Source: Symsagittifera roscoffensis (taxonomy: Eukaryota; Xenacoelomorpha; Acoela; Convolutidae). From it: a DNA stretch of 64,000 nucleotides. Shown piece after piece: positions 42,701 through 54,700 of this stretch (position 1 is its first letter; every line of letters begins with the position of its first letter). The DNA lies in contig NC_087070.1 of assembly GCF_963678635.1 (NCBI RefSeq), forward strand, positions 50,629,989 to 50,693,988, given 5' to 3'. The translations under genes and the position numbers were made by a program. The notes beneath the pieces are model-generated. The model worked only from the letters and a program-made list of their open reading frames with translations, made no database searches and had not been told where the DNA came from.

Positions 42701-45700
42701 TGCATAAAACCACAATTTTTCAAGTAAAATTTTGAAAGACAATCACAAAGACAAATTTTGAAAGACAATAATTTTGCATAAAATAGTCTGCAAACTATGC
42801 AGCAAAACTATGTGAAAAGTTATGCATTTAAAAAACTTCACGTAATAAAATCAGTTCTAAAATTTTTAAACATAGCCAACAGACAGTTGGAAAAGAATTA
42901 ATGATAGCAAGAAAACAGAAATAAAATACCGAGTTTCAAAGAAAAAAATGGATAGCGTTAAAGACCTTTGAATTGATTATCGACACTATACTGATAAAAA
43001 TATTCTAAATGAAGAAAACTGGATCAATTGGAATTTTTTATTTCACTGGGAAAGCTGAAAATTAAAATCCATTTTCGAAATTAGAAGTCAATCACGCTTT
43101 TCGTGACGTTCACACTTTTGATGCTCGATAATTTCTTTCTGCTCACTTTCTTTTAACAAAAAAAGTGAGCTTAAAAACAAATCAAAAGGCAAAGCACGAA
43201 CAATCGAGTATAATGGTGATTAAATTTTGAGACATTTCCTGAAACAAACGAAAAGTCATCACGACATATATAATAGTTTTTACTAATTCCATTGCTTCAA
43301 TGAAAAAAAAACTTTTTAAAGTCAACAAGGTACCAATGCACAGTTGGTTAAGCGTTAATGAGCTTTAAAAATAGTCAACATACAGCTAGAAACGAGCAAA
43401 TGAACGCAAGTCAAACAGAATATAGCCATCAGACAGTTGGAAAAGGGTCAATGAAGTAAACAGAAAAATACTGACCTTCGAATTTTCAAGAAAATAAATG
43501 CCCTTGAGGCTCTTTGAAATTCAAAAACAATTTATAATTAACACTTTTTAAAACCAAATTGACTTAATTTGAAAAAAAAACTAGATCAAAGTAAATTTTT
43601 TTATTTCGCAGGTAAATCTGAAAAGTAAATTCAATTTTCGAAACAAGAAGTCGATCACATTTTCGTGATTTTTACAAAACAGCTTTTCGATAACGGAGTT
43701 TCCCTTATTTTTAACAAAGAAAAAGAGCTTAACTAAAAACAAACGAAAATTCGTACCGCGAAAAAACTTACTAGTGTGATCAAAATTTTAAGCTTTTTTC
43801 TTCTTTAAAAAAATCGCGACCTATATAAGTCTAAACTACGTTCATCGACTGTAAAAAACGCAAATTACCAAAAAAAAAAACAACTTGGATATACCTATAA
43901 ATTTTCAATTCTAGTGATAAGTAAAAGAGAGCCAACAGACAGTTGGAAAAGAATCAATGATTGCAAGGAAACAGAAAAAACACTGACTTATTTTTTGAAA
44001 AACTACAATTTTCACATTTTAGAGAACAAATATATGCCCTATAAACTCTTTGAATTTCAAGAACATTTAATGAATGGTGCCTTTTTGATTAAATTAGCCC
44101 AATTTGAGAAAACTAGATCAATAAGTATATTTTCAATTCCGCTGGAAAATCTGTACAATTAAATCCGTTTTCGAAATTTAAGTCAATCAGGTTCTTCGAG
44201 GCCTTAACACATTTTCTTTTGACAGAGCAGTTTGCTTTCCTTTAAAGAAGAGGCATATTTTGATGACCCTTTCTCGTCAATTAACTTAATTAGTTAATTA
44301 TTAGGTAGTTTCAATTTAGTCTCCAGCTCACAGAGATTTTCATTAATAAAATTCAGATTACTTTTTTTATTTACTCACTATAGCCCGTTTATACCACCGT
44401 AAAATGCAAATGAAATTACTGACGCAGTTTTTTATTCACGCAAACCAAGCTGAAAATTTTCGCCCTTTTCTTTGCTATTATTGGAAAGTGTAATTACCCC
44501 CTGATTGAAAGGCGTATCTGAAAAACGAAAAAACTAAATTTATCTTCGGAAAACACTAGAGACCTTCCGTCACATTTTTTGAATGCGGAGCACTAAGCGT
44601 CTTCACTGGGCTCAAAAAAGTAACAGAGTTGGTTTTGTATGGACTTGATGACGAACACAAGCTAATGAAAAATAAAAATTGAGAGTGAAGAAATTTCCTG
44701 AAAACAAAATTCATGAGTACTGATTACATTCATAACTCTTAATCACCAAGACCTATATTAGAGTACTCACTACGTTCATTACTTTTGAAAATACTGACTT
44801 TCGAAATTCCAAGCAAAAATAGATTTCATAAAGCTCTCTGAATTTCTAGAACAATTTATGATTGGCGCTTTTTTGATAAAAATGAACCCGATTTGAGAAA
44901 ACTGGATCAAAAGGTAAAACTTCTATTTCACCGGGAAAACTGATAAATAAAGTTCCTTTTCGCAATTAGAAGTTGATCACGTTTTTCGTAGCCTTTACAC
45001 TTTTGCTGTTCGAGTTTGACTTCCTTTAAACATAGGAATTGACTTAAGCTTAAAAAGAAATCAAAAGTCAAACCCCGAAAAACTAAATTTAAGCCTCAAA
45101 AAAAATTCATCGCGACCTAAATAAGAGTTTGAACTACGTTCATCGACTCTTAAACAACTGGGTCAAAATAATACACGGTCAAAAGGTAGTTCTTTTTCAT
45201 TCCACGGTACTCTAAAAATTGAATCATTTTTGAACCTAAAAGCGAACAGCAATTGTTCGAACCCTTTCATGTTCTATTTTTACTCTGAGCAGAGCCTGAA
45301 ACATGAAATGTATGAGTATCTAAAGTTAAACCGTTAAAACAAAAAATGGAGCTTGAACAAGATCTAAGTCTCGTAGAAAACATACAAATATACGACGTAC
45401 AAGAGAACAACTCACTTCATTCGTTAATAACTAAAAACAGAAAAACCATTTTCTAAAATTGTTTCTCACTTGAGCAGTTCAAGAGTTCACGTCGTGGTGC
45501 TTGAAATTAAATTTACCCTGCTTCTTTAATTATGCTGACTTGGTGAATTTTTCATTTTATGAATTTTTGAGATGAAACTTATTAAATCCCATCAAATATT
45601 TGTTGACTCACTTTGATTTTGCATTCCTTGGAGTTTTCAAACCTCACAAAGCAAAAACAAAAATTAAAGAAAGCATCAGCTAGCAATGGACAATAAAGCA

Positions 45701-48700
45701 ATCTTTAAGCATAGAAAAACAATGTACCTGGTTGACTCTGCCAAAACCGTTTCCGTTCTGCAAATCAAATTTAAAATCCTCGTTTGTCAATTTAGTGTGT
45801 TAATAAGTAATGACAGTACATGCAGTACAAAATCCTCAGTCAGCCACGGGTTATAATGAACATTTCATTGTAAACTACTCACATAGCCCTCTTCGTGATT
45901 CCTGAAACAAAACACGCGTATGCCAAAATTTATTTTTATTTTTTCAGAAACACTTCTTGCTGACATGAAGAAAACATAACATCACCTTAAAATTACCCGT
46001 CCTACCTTCTGCTCCATGGTCACTTGGGAAAAGTTCTTGGCTGATTTTTTATCAAGTGTACTGAGAGAACGTTTTTGCAAGGGACATCAGTAAAACATCT
46101 CCATTTGATTGATTTCTCAACCTCAGAACTAGTAGCATGGTGGTTTTGAGAAAATTGAGCAAAATCTACAAAATGGGCCAAAACGTCACTTATTGTATGT
46201 TTAACCGGTCCATAGCGGATTTGTAAAATTTCAAAAAGAAAAACAAACAAACTTCAAAATTTGGACATTTTCTAAGGCCACAAGCATTTTCCTTCATAAG
46301 TAAGGACACAACTGCTTGTGCAGAGAAAATGCGCAGATTCTGTTCTTATAATAGAATCGTTAATCTCAGATTTGGCAGCGTGGCTTTCGAGAAGTTTCCA
46401 AACAAGCAGAACTTCAAAAATATTACATTTTATAAGGTAAAAAATTTTTCTCGCAGCTATATAAAAAAAAATAAGAAAACCTCTTCTTTCGATTAAACTC
46501 TTGATAAATGATTTGGCAGGGTTTTTTGAGAAAACGTTTGGAAACAACGTGGAAAACGTCAAAAAAATGAACAATTTCCTCGGACACAAACTGAAAAACA
46601 GGTCAAAATTATCGATGTCTTAACTGCATAGTTGATTGCTTACCACAATTGATAGAATCTTTAATGCAGGTGAGATCCCTACAACTTGTTCTTCGATTGC
46701 ACCCTTAATCTCAGATTTGGCAGTAGTTTTCAAAAAAAAAACGAAAAAAAAATCCGACAAACGGTCAAAACTTCAAATGTGGACTTTTTCTAAACCATTT
46801 TTCTAACACAGAGGCGAAGCAGCGCTTCGCAAACCAAAATCCAGCTCTATCAATTGAAATAAGAAAAAAGATAAATAAGCCTGGAATTAGCAAGAACTCG
46901 GCTACGTGTAGGATTCGAATCTGCGACCTACTGCAATCAAGAGATTTTGAATCCCTCGCACTATCCACTCAGCCACGCAAGTTTTACCAAGCGACAAACA
47001 CTAGCCACGAATTAAGCAGCTAAACATGCAAATAAATTGCCAATGCCATTCAGCAAAAGTGACACCAAACTCAAAAAGACTCAATTTTGCAAGAAATAAA
47101 TTGGAATACAACCTGAAGGCATCCACACTAACTTTGCATGTCACAAATCGCACAGCATAAAGCCACATTATGTTTAAATTACGCATATCAAAAAATTGGG
47201 AGACGTATTGAATTAGAAATTTTCTGAAATCGAGTTTTTCATTATTAATGTTTTTGAAACAAATAATTTTTTTGCGGTTCATTTGATAAATTAAAATCCA
47301 TCAACTGCGTTAACTTACTACTATTCAAATGATTGGAAAAAAAGAAGGTTCGTACTAATACACTCGCTTCGCCAGTGTAAAATTGCTGAATTTTATCTGT
47401 ATAAGTGCGTAGCTGCTTACACAGACGAAATTGCTGGTAACGCTGCTTTCGATTAACATTTAATCCCAGATTAGACAGGGTAGGATCAGAGAATAGTCAA
47501 AAGTTTGCAAAAAATGGTCTAACTTCAAAAATTGACAAACTATGTTCTAGAATTTTTGTCCACAAAAATACGGAGGTAGCGGTTTTCATATATGTGAGAG
47601 CAGTCCTAACACTAATTCGACGGATTGATTTATTGATCTCAGATTTTCGGCAGGGTAGTTTTCGAGAAGAAAAAAAAATCGAAGAAACGATCAGTTCAAA
47701 ATTTGGGCATTTGTTAAGACCATAATTATTTTATACCAAAACAAGGGCATAGCTTAATAAATTTTTTCAATTCAAGTCTTAATCGCAGATTTGATGAGGT
47801 AATTTTTGCGAAAAAGAAAAAAAATGGGTCGAAAAAATCTATACTGAAAGATTCTAAAAGGCTAGCGGAATATACAGCCAGTCTTTCAATAACTTTCGTA
47901 AAATTAATGGTTCCACCAAAAGTATCACCAATATTTGCGACTTAGGTTGAAGAAAACAGAGGACTTTGTATTAAGACAACAAAAATACTGCAATAATTAA
48001 ACATATTTTTAGTATTTTCAATCAAAAAGCTATTCAGATTTCGAGCATATTGCTAGCCTGAGAGATACAATCAACAGATGCAGACCAATAATGTCACATT
48101 TTCCCAAACTCTAATTCTAGGGGAGGGTAAGTTAACTTACACGAAATGAACAAATAAACTCGAATTTGAAAACACCAGTAAACTTACGCCTTGGTGTCTT
48201 TCCTGACTGGCAGGTGAGTGGCTGAAGTGACATTCACAAGGATCCTCACATCCGCTCCACTAAGATTGGGCGCAGTCACTGCCTTCCTCTCTTTCCTCGG
48301 GGGACGCAGAGGTCGTCTCGGTTCAAAGAACTTCTTCACAGCTTCGCCCAATAACCTATACAAAGGTAAGTTTTTCATTGACCAATTTTGAGGCTATCGC
48401 TATCTCGAAAAAAAATTAGAATTTAGCGCTAAATTAAATCTGATTGGTTCAAATTAACAAAATCTCCATTAGAAGCTTATGAGAAAAATATTTATCTAAT
48501 TTCGTGCTAAACAACAAGCCAACCGCACTTAATAAACATAGCCAACAGACAGTTGGAAAAGAGTCTATGAACGCAAGGAAACAGACAAAAAAGCTGACTT
48601 ATTTTGGAAAAACTTCAACTTTCGAAATTCAAAGTAAAAAATATTACTCGAGGGGGAGGCGGATTTTCAAAAAAAATTTCAAAAACTTTGTCAACCGTTG

Positions 48701-51700
48701 TTTAGCTCGACAAAAAAAGATTTTTCGAGCTCTCCCAAAGAACTAAAAAGACCCTGTTTTGACAAAATGTTCTGGGCCGCAGGAAAATTTAAAAAAAAAA
48801 CAATCCGTCAGCCAAAAATGGATATCTCAAAATAGTACAACGGGGGGAAGCTTTGCGTCGGCAGGGGGTCGAATCCCTGAGGGAGGGTGGCTTTCGCACC
48901 CCTCCCCACCTTAAATCCGCCCCTGATTGGATTAATAGGCAAAACTTTTATTCCACTGGGAAATCTGAAAACTTAAATCCAAATTCGAAACTAGAGTCGA
49001 TCACGTTTTTCGTGACGTTTCACTTTTGCTGTTCGATACTGGAGTTTGCCTTCCTTTTACCAAAGAAACTATGCTGAATTTAAAAAAGAAATCAGAAGTC
49101 AAACCGCAAAAAGTAACTTTAACCTGATCAAATTTTGAGGTTTTTCCTGAAAAAAATCATCATGACCTATACAAGACTCTTCACTGCGTCCATCGACTCT
49201 TAAAAACTTTTCCGTTTTGTGAATTCAAGATGAGGACAGTCAGTAGGACCGGGGGCTAATAAAAAAAGGATAGTAAAGCATATAATCTCTCTGGACTCGT
49301 TAGCTGCTCTCTGGTGAAATAATTGTATTTTTTCTTCTTTAATTTATTTGACGGTTAACTTAAAACAACGCAAATTTAGCTAGTGTGAACATATTAAACA
49401 TTCGTAGCTGATTTTTTTTGGATTATTTTATATTATATATTCCTGACACACCCGTAGACACACCCTGAAGTTACCATACTGAACATTTAGTGCTTCAAAA
49501 TCCAAGTTCGGAGAGGAACCTTCACATTAATACAAACCTCCGTTTTTTGTTGGTGCTTAAAAGATTCAAACTATTAACCAATACAGAACTCAAACAACTT
49601 CACAAACATTTGAGAGCATTCGGTTCACCCATTTGAAAAGTTTGATAGGATTGCTCGACGAATAAAACCTTCCAGGGTCGAGAAGGATTCCTCAAGACCT
49701 TTCATTTACCGCCCAAATGGTTACTTTTGAAACTATTTTTCAATCATTTTCAGTCGACCAACTCGTAAATTTTTCTGGGCGCCAAAATACACCTTATATT
49801 TGTGGCCAGCTATTTCAAAAACTTGCCTTGGCAGGGCTCTGTTAATCTAATTTGTGGATTAAAAGCAAATTAATTTACAAAAAGCTCCTCAACTGATCTT
49901 ATTCGAAAGTCTATCAACTTTGTGCATATCAGTAGCAGATTCAGGGAAGGTGGGGGCTGACACCATCTTCAGAAATTCGACTCCTCGCCACCCAAAAGAT
50001 CCCCCTTGGGTTATAGTTTAGGACATCAATTTTTGGCCGACAGATCCTAAAATTCATCTAAAGGCGCCAATATATACTAATTTTGAGGGAGGAGCGCGCA
50101 AAAAAAAACGTTATTTTTGAGGTCGGAACCATCCAAAAAAAAGCCTCAAAACGTCTGTTTGTGGTCTGTTTTATTTTCAAACTGGCCAGCAGCGGAAAAA
50201 TTGTGTCTACATAGGGTCTTTATCAGGGGCGGATCTAGGATTTTCTCGAGTGGGGGGGGGGGCGGATTTTTAGTGATTTGAGAGAGCTCAGAAAATCATT
50301 CCGCCCCTGGTGTATCTAAAGGCTTTTGACCAATTTAAATTTTTTGTGAATGAAATATGAAATTTGTTTAAAAGCGGTTTATCTGTATGATGATTTTCGT
50401 GGGATGATCAAAAACATTCTCGCACTACATGCTTCAACCTTACCCATCGCTTCTAAAATGAACCATAATTTGAGTTAGGACTATTGTAAACCTTGAAGTC
50501 ATTATTTGAATCTTATAAAACACGCGAAATCTATTGCACCGAAGAAGATCACAAAAGATTTCGAGTCTTTCTGTCTTGTAAGTTCAATCGAACTACATTT
50601 TAAAAAAAATCGAACTGTATTTAAACGAAGAAACAGATTTTCTAGGAGAAACCAGTTTTTAATCCATTTTATTAACAGTGGCTACGGTGTGACATAAAAC
50701 CAAAACTGATTTCATCGTTTAACAAACTAGTTAAATCATAGCAAGTGTACCTGTGTGGACTATTCGAGCGTATATGAATTGGCGTATGGATATTGGACTA
50801 TTTTACAGTTTCCCAACCCCTTAATAATTTTGTAGAAATTCGCAAAGTTCTGTTTATTTGTAGAAATTTGCATGTAGAAATAAAAACGCCAAAATTCTGT
50901 TCACTCATTTATGCTGGCTTGTTTTATTCAGAAGGCTTAAAACTGGAAAAGAGCCAGATATTGTACTTACTCCGTGTTTGGTATGGTTGGTTCGTCTACT
51001 ATGTCTGAAATAGCGAACTGGTGTCTGGCTTGGATGAACCTGACCAGCACATTCTCATAAACTCTCTTTCTGATCTTGTTCACAAGCACTCTATGCTCGT
51101 CCATATCTTCCTCCACACCTATTCCCTTTGATGTCCCCGCCATTCTCGACTTCCCACTTCGGTCGTCCACTTCTTCAGACATTTTATTCTCGTACTCCTG
51201 CAATATGCAAAAATAACACATTACATGCACTATAATTAACAAGAACAGCCAGTTGCTGGGCAAATAGCAGAGAATGTTCCGACCGATGTGGGAGGACCGA
51301 AAACTAGCTTAGAATGAACTTCCAAAGGCTTAATTAACGTTTTATAATAAATTGTTAGCAATCTTCACATGCAATGAATAGTTTTGACGAACTTCAAGAG
51401 TGAAAACTGAGAAACAACACTATACATAAGGGCTTCACTACTGATGGAATTCAATGCGATAAAGCACACTCCCTCCGCGCAATCCGAACTTAATTTGTAG
51501 CACCTGATTTAGAGTGGAATGTTAAGTTAGCACAGAATCTAATCGGAGCTGTGCACCTTTTTCTATACAACATATTCCGGTTCAAAATGTAAAAAAAACA
51601 TAGCCAACTGACAGTTGGAAAAGAGCAATGAACGCAATGAAACTGAAACAAAAACGGACTTTTTTTTAAATTCTTCAACTTTTGAATTTCGAAGAAAAAA

Positions 51701-54700
51701 AATAGATGACCTTGAAGCTCTTCGAAGTTGTAGAACAATTTATGATGGACGTTTTTTTGTTAAAACTAACCCAATATGAGAAAACTGGATCAATAGGTAG
51801 AACTTATATTTCATTGGGATATCTGATTATTTATTTCCATTTTCGAAATCAGAAGTCGATCACGTTTATCGTGACCTTTACATTTTTGCTGTTCGATAGT
51901 GGATTTTGCCTTCCTTTAAACAATGGAAATGCACTGAACTTAAAAAGAAATCACAAGTCAAACCGCGAAAAATCAAAATTCAGCGTGAACAAATTTTAAG
52001 ACGTTTTCCTGAAAAAAAAAAAAAAAAGAAAATCAACAAAACCTAAATAAGAGTCCTCACTACGTTAATTACTCTCAAAAATTCAAATATAAAAGACATG
52101 CTACATATTTTAATAATTTTAAAACAATTAACATTTAGAGCAGGCAAATATCTATCCAATTTCTAGCACACAAAAAAATTAAGCTCATTTCAAAACTTCA
52201 TTCAAGAGAAGGAATCAGTTTGATTCTCGGCATTTTTTTCAGCTAACTTTAAATATCAAAAACAAACCTCGTAATGATCTCAAAATTGGTATCCTATTAA
52301 AACTTGTAGAAACGAGATACTGAATTTTCAAGAAAAAAATAAAAAATATTTTCGGTTTTCAGACTAATTTGGACAAATTTGGCTTCAACCCAACCCAATT
52401 CACAATTCCGCTAACCTCAAGGTTTTGTAGTTATCATTTTTTCTAAGTCTCAACTTTTTCGTCTACCTAATTCATTCTAATTTGAATAAAACAAAATACC
52501 TTGAACAAAGTTAAAAAATGAAAAATTTTAAAGTGAAAAACAAAAAATGAAATTTTCTCTCTTCTCTTCATTTTTTTTCTTGAATAATTGCACTCGAAAC
52601 AAATTGCGCATCTTGCAGAGCAGCCGGACATCCTCGTTACTCTTTGTTATCAGAAAAAAATTTAATTCAGTTAATTAAAGATAAGAGTAAAATTTTAAAA
52701 ATCCCGAAATAACGATCAGGATTTGTTGGAACTCAAAAACCTGCAACTATTGGAAGATTTCAAAATGACTCTGAAGACAAAAAAACTTCTAAAATCATCA
52801 GTTTAAAAAGTCAGTAGTGTAGCATTTGCGTCAGATTCTTAATTTTTTTGAGCAGAAAAAGACTTTTAGAGTGCCTAAAGTAGATATTCTAGTCAGATTC
52901 GATCCAAACTTTTTGGCGGCGATAACATGCGCTACAAGCTAAAACAGGTCTACAAAATTGAGATGTCGAAGTTATAATGACTTAAATAACAATGAAGTTC
53001 TGGCGGAATTGAGTTCGGTTGCAGCCAATTCCTCGACAACATCGATGTTATTTTATATATTATTACTTCTAATTCTTCAAGTTGTGGAAAACAAAAGGCA
53101 AAAAAAACTAAAACACCCGAATACAAAGTTTCTCCCCATTTTCAATGGTCGGAACAAAAACACGGCAACAAACCTCCTGGAAAAATTACCTATTACTATG
53201 AAATTCGAACCACCGACTTCGTAGGACTATATCTACATATAAATAATCATTCAGCAGTTTTGATATTGTGCAAGACAAGACAAGACCGAAATAAGAGTCT
53301 TCACTTGGCTCATTGACAACAAACTTAAAAACATGACAAAAAACCTCTTGGAAAAATAACCGAATACTAAGAAATTCGAACTACCGACTTCGTAGGACTA
53401 TATCCCCATATAAATAATCATTATGCAATATTAATATTCGAAGCGCCTAAAAACTTGTTTCAAAATCTTTTCTGGATCTACTTAACAACAACCTCCCCCC
53501 CCCCCCCCCCTATGGTACCTACTTAAGAATCCTCCACCCCTATTATTAAATGCAGTAAATTAGCACTGAGCTTTCTATTGAGAAATCTAATTTGCTGCAT
53601 TCTGATTGGTCGAAAAATGGACCATTTTGATCTACTTAACAATCCCCCCCCCCCCTTTCTTGAAAGGGTGGAAATTGTTAAGTAGATCCTCTTTTCTAAG
53701 AAAAATCTTCCTTTGCGACTATCGCACGTTTCCTTACATCAAAAACGTTGGCGCTGATTTCTTTTTCGAACGCCGGTACCATCCTGTAGTGTCTGAACTC
53801 GGGGACCTCCTGTGATCTGTATTCGAGTAGTCGGAATCGCCTGTTAGAGTGCAGCTCCTCGTCCGAGCAGAAGTCGAACTCCTCTTGCAGCTGTTCCAGC
53901 CGGAAGTACTCGGCCGGGCCTCTCTCGCTCTCACCCACAGCTCCATCTGTATACATCTAAAACACGCATCATATGGTCAAAGTAAATCTGGCTAAATTTT
54001 CTAACATTTCGAGAGCATATTTTGAACTTGACAGACGCAATGCAATAACTTGTTGTTGTCATACAGCGTACTCTTTTGTTAGGACAATATCCCTCAATAA
54101 ATGATCTCAATTATGAAAAATTTGCTCCAATAACCACTAAATTCAAACTGTCGCTTCCGATATGACCTGCTTAAGAATAAAAACGATTCAATTTTAATTG
54201 ATTTGCTTAAGTAATCTTTCAATTTCGGCTCCTTTAATTATTCTGACTTTCGAAGAAAACGGAATATTTATAATCGGTGTGGTTTTTTTTGTTCATTCAA
54301 TTTTCGCCGATCGAAATAAAAGTTGAACGAAATTTTTTTATACCCCATTGAAGATATCGACTTCCTGAGTTCAAATGTATAAAGATATTTCACCTCATTT
54401 TTTGTTAAGTTCTGGAGGTTTGATTGGCCATATTCTGGACTAAATTATGCGCGCTTTGAAGAGTTTATCCATAATGCTGAGAGCGTAACGCAAATTATTT
54501 ATGCGTGGCGAATTATCCCGTCCAACAAAATCATTCCAAATTGAATTGAGGCTAGCTAATTGGTCGTAGTAATTTCGTACGACTCAAAATTTTCCAATTT
54601 GATTTTGTGCAAAGTGTATAGGTTTTCAAAATTTTCTTTTCCCAAAAACTATTCGATATGAATTAAGGGACAGTCGAACTACTTAGGGCTTTGCCCTGAT

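Noticed and set aside
46904..46985. Working tRNA-Leu gene
   Set aside because: The acceptor stem does not close, and the sequence runs straight into the SINE body and tail shared with another copy.
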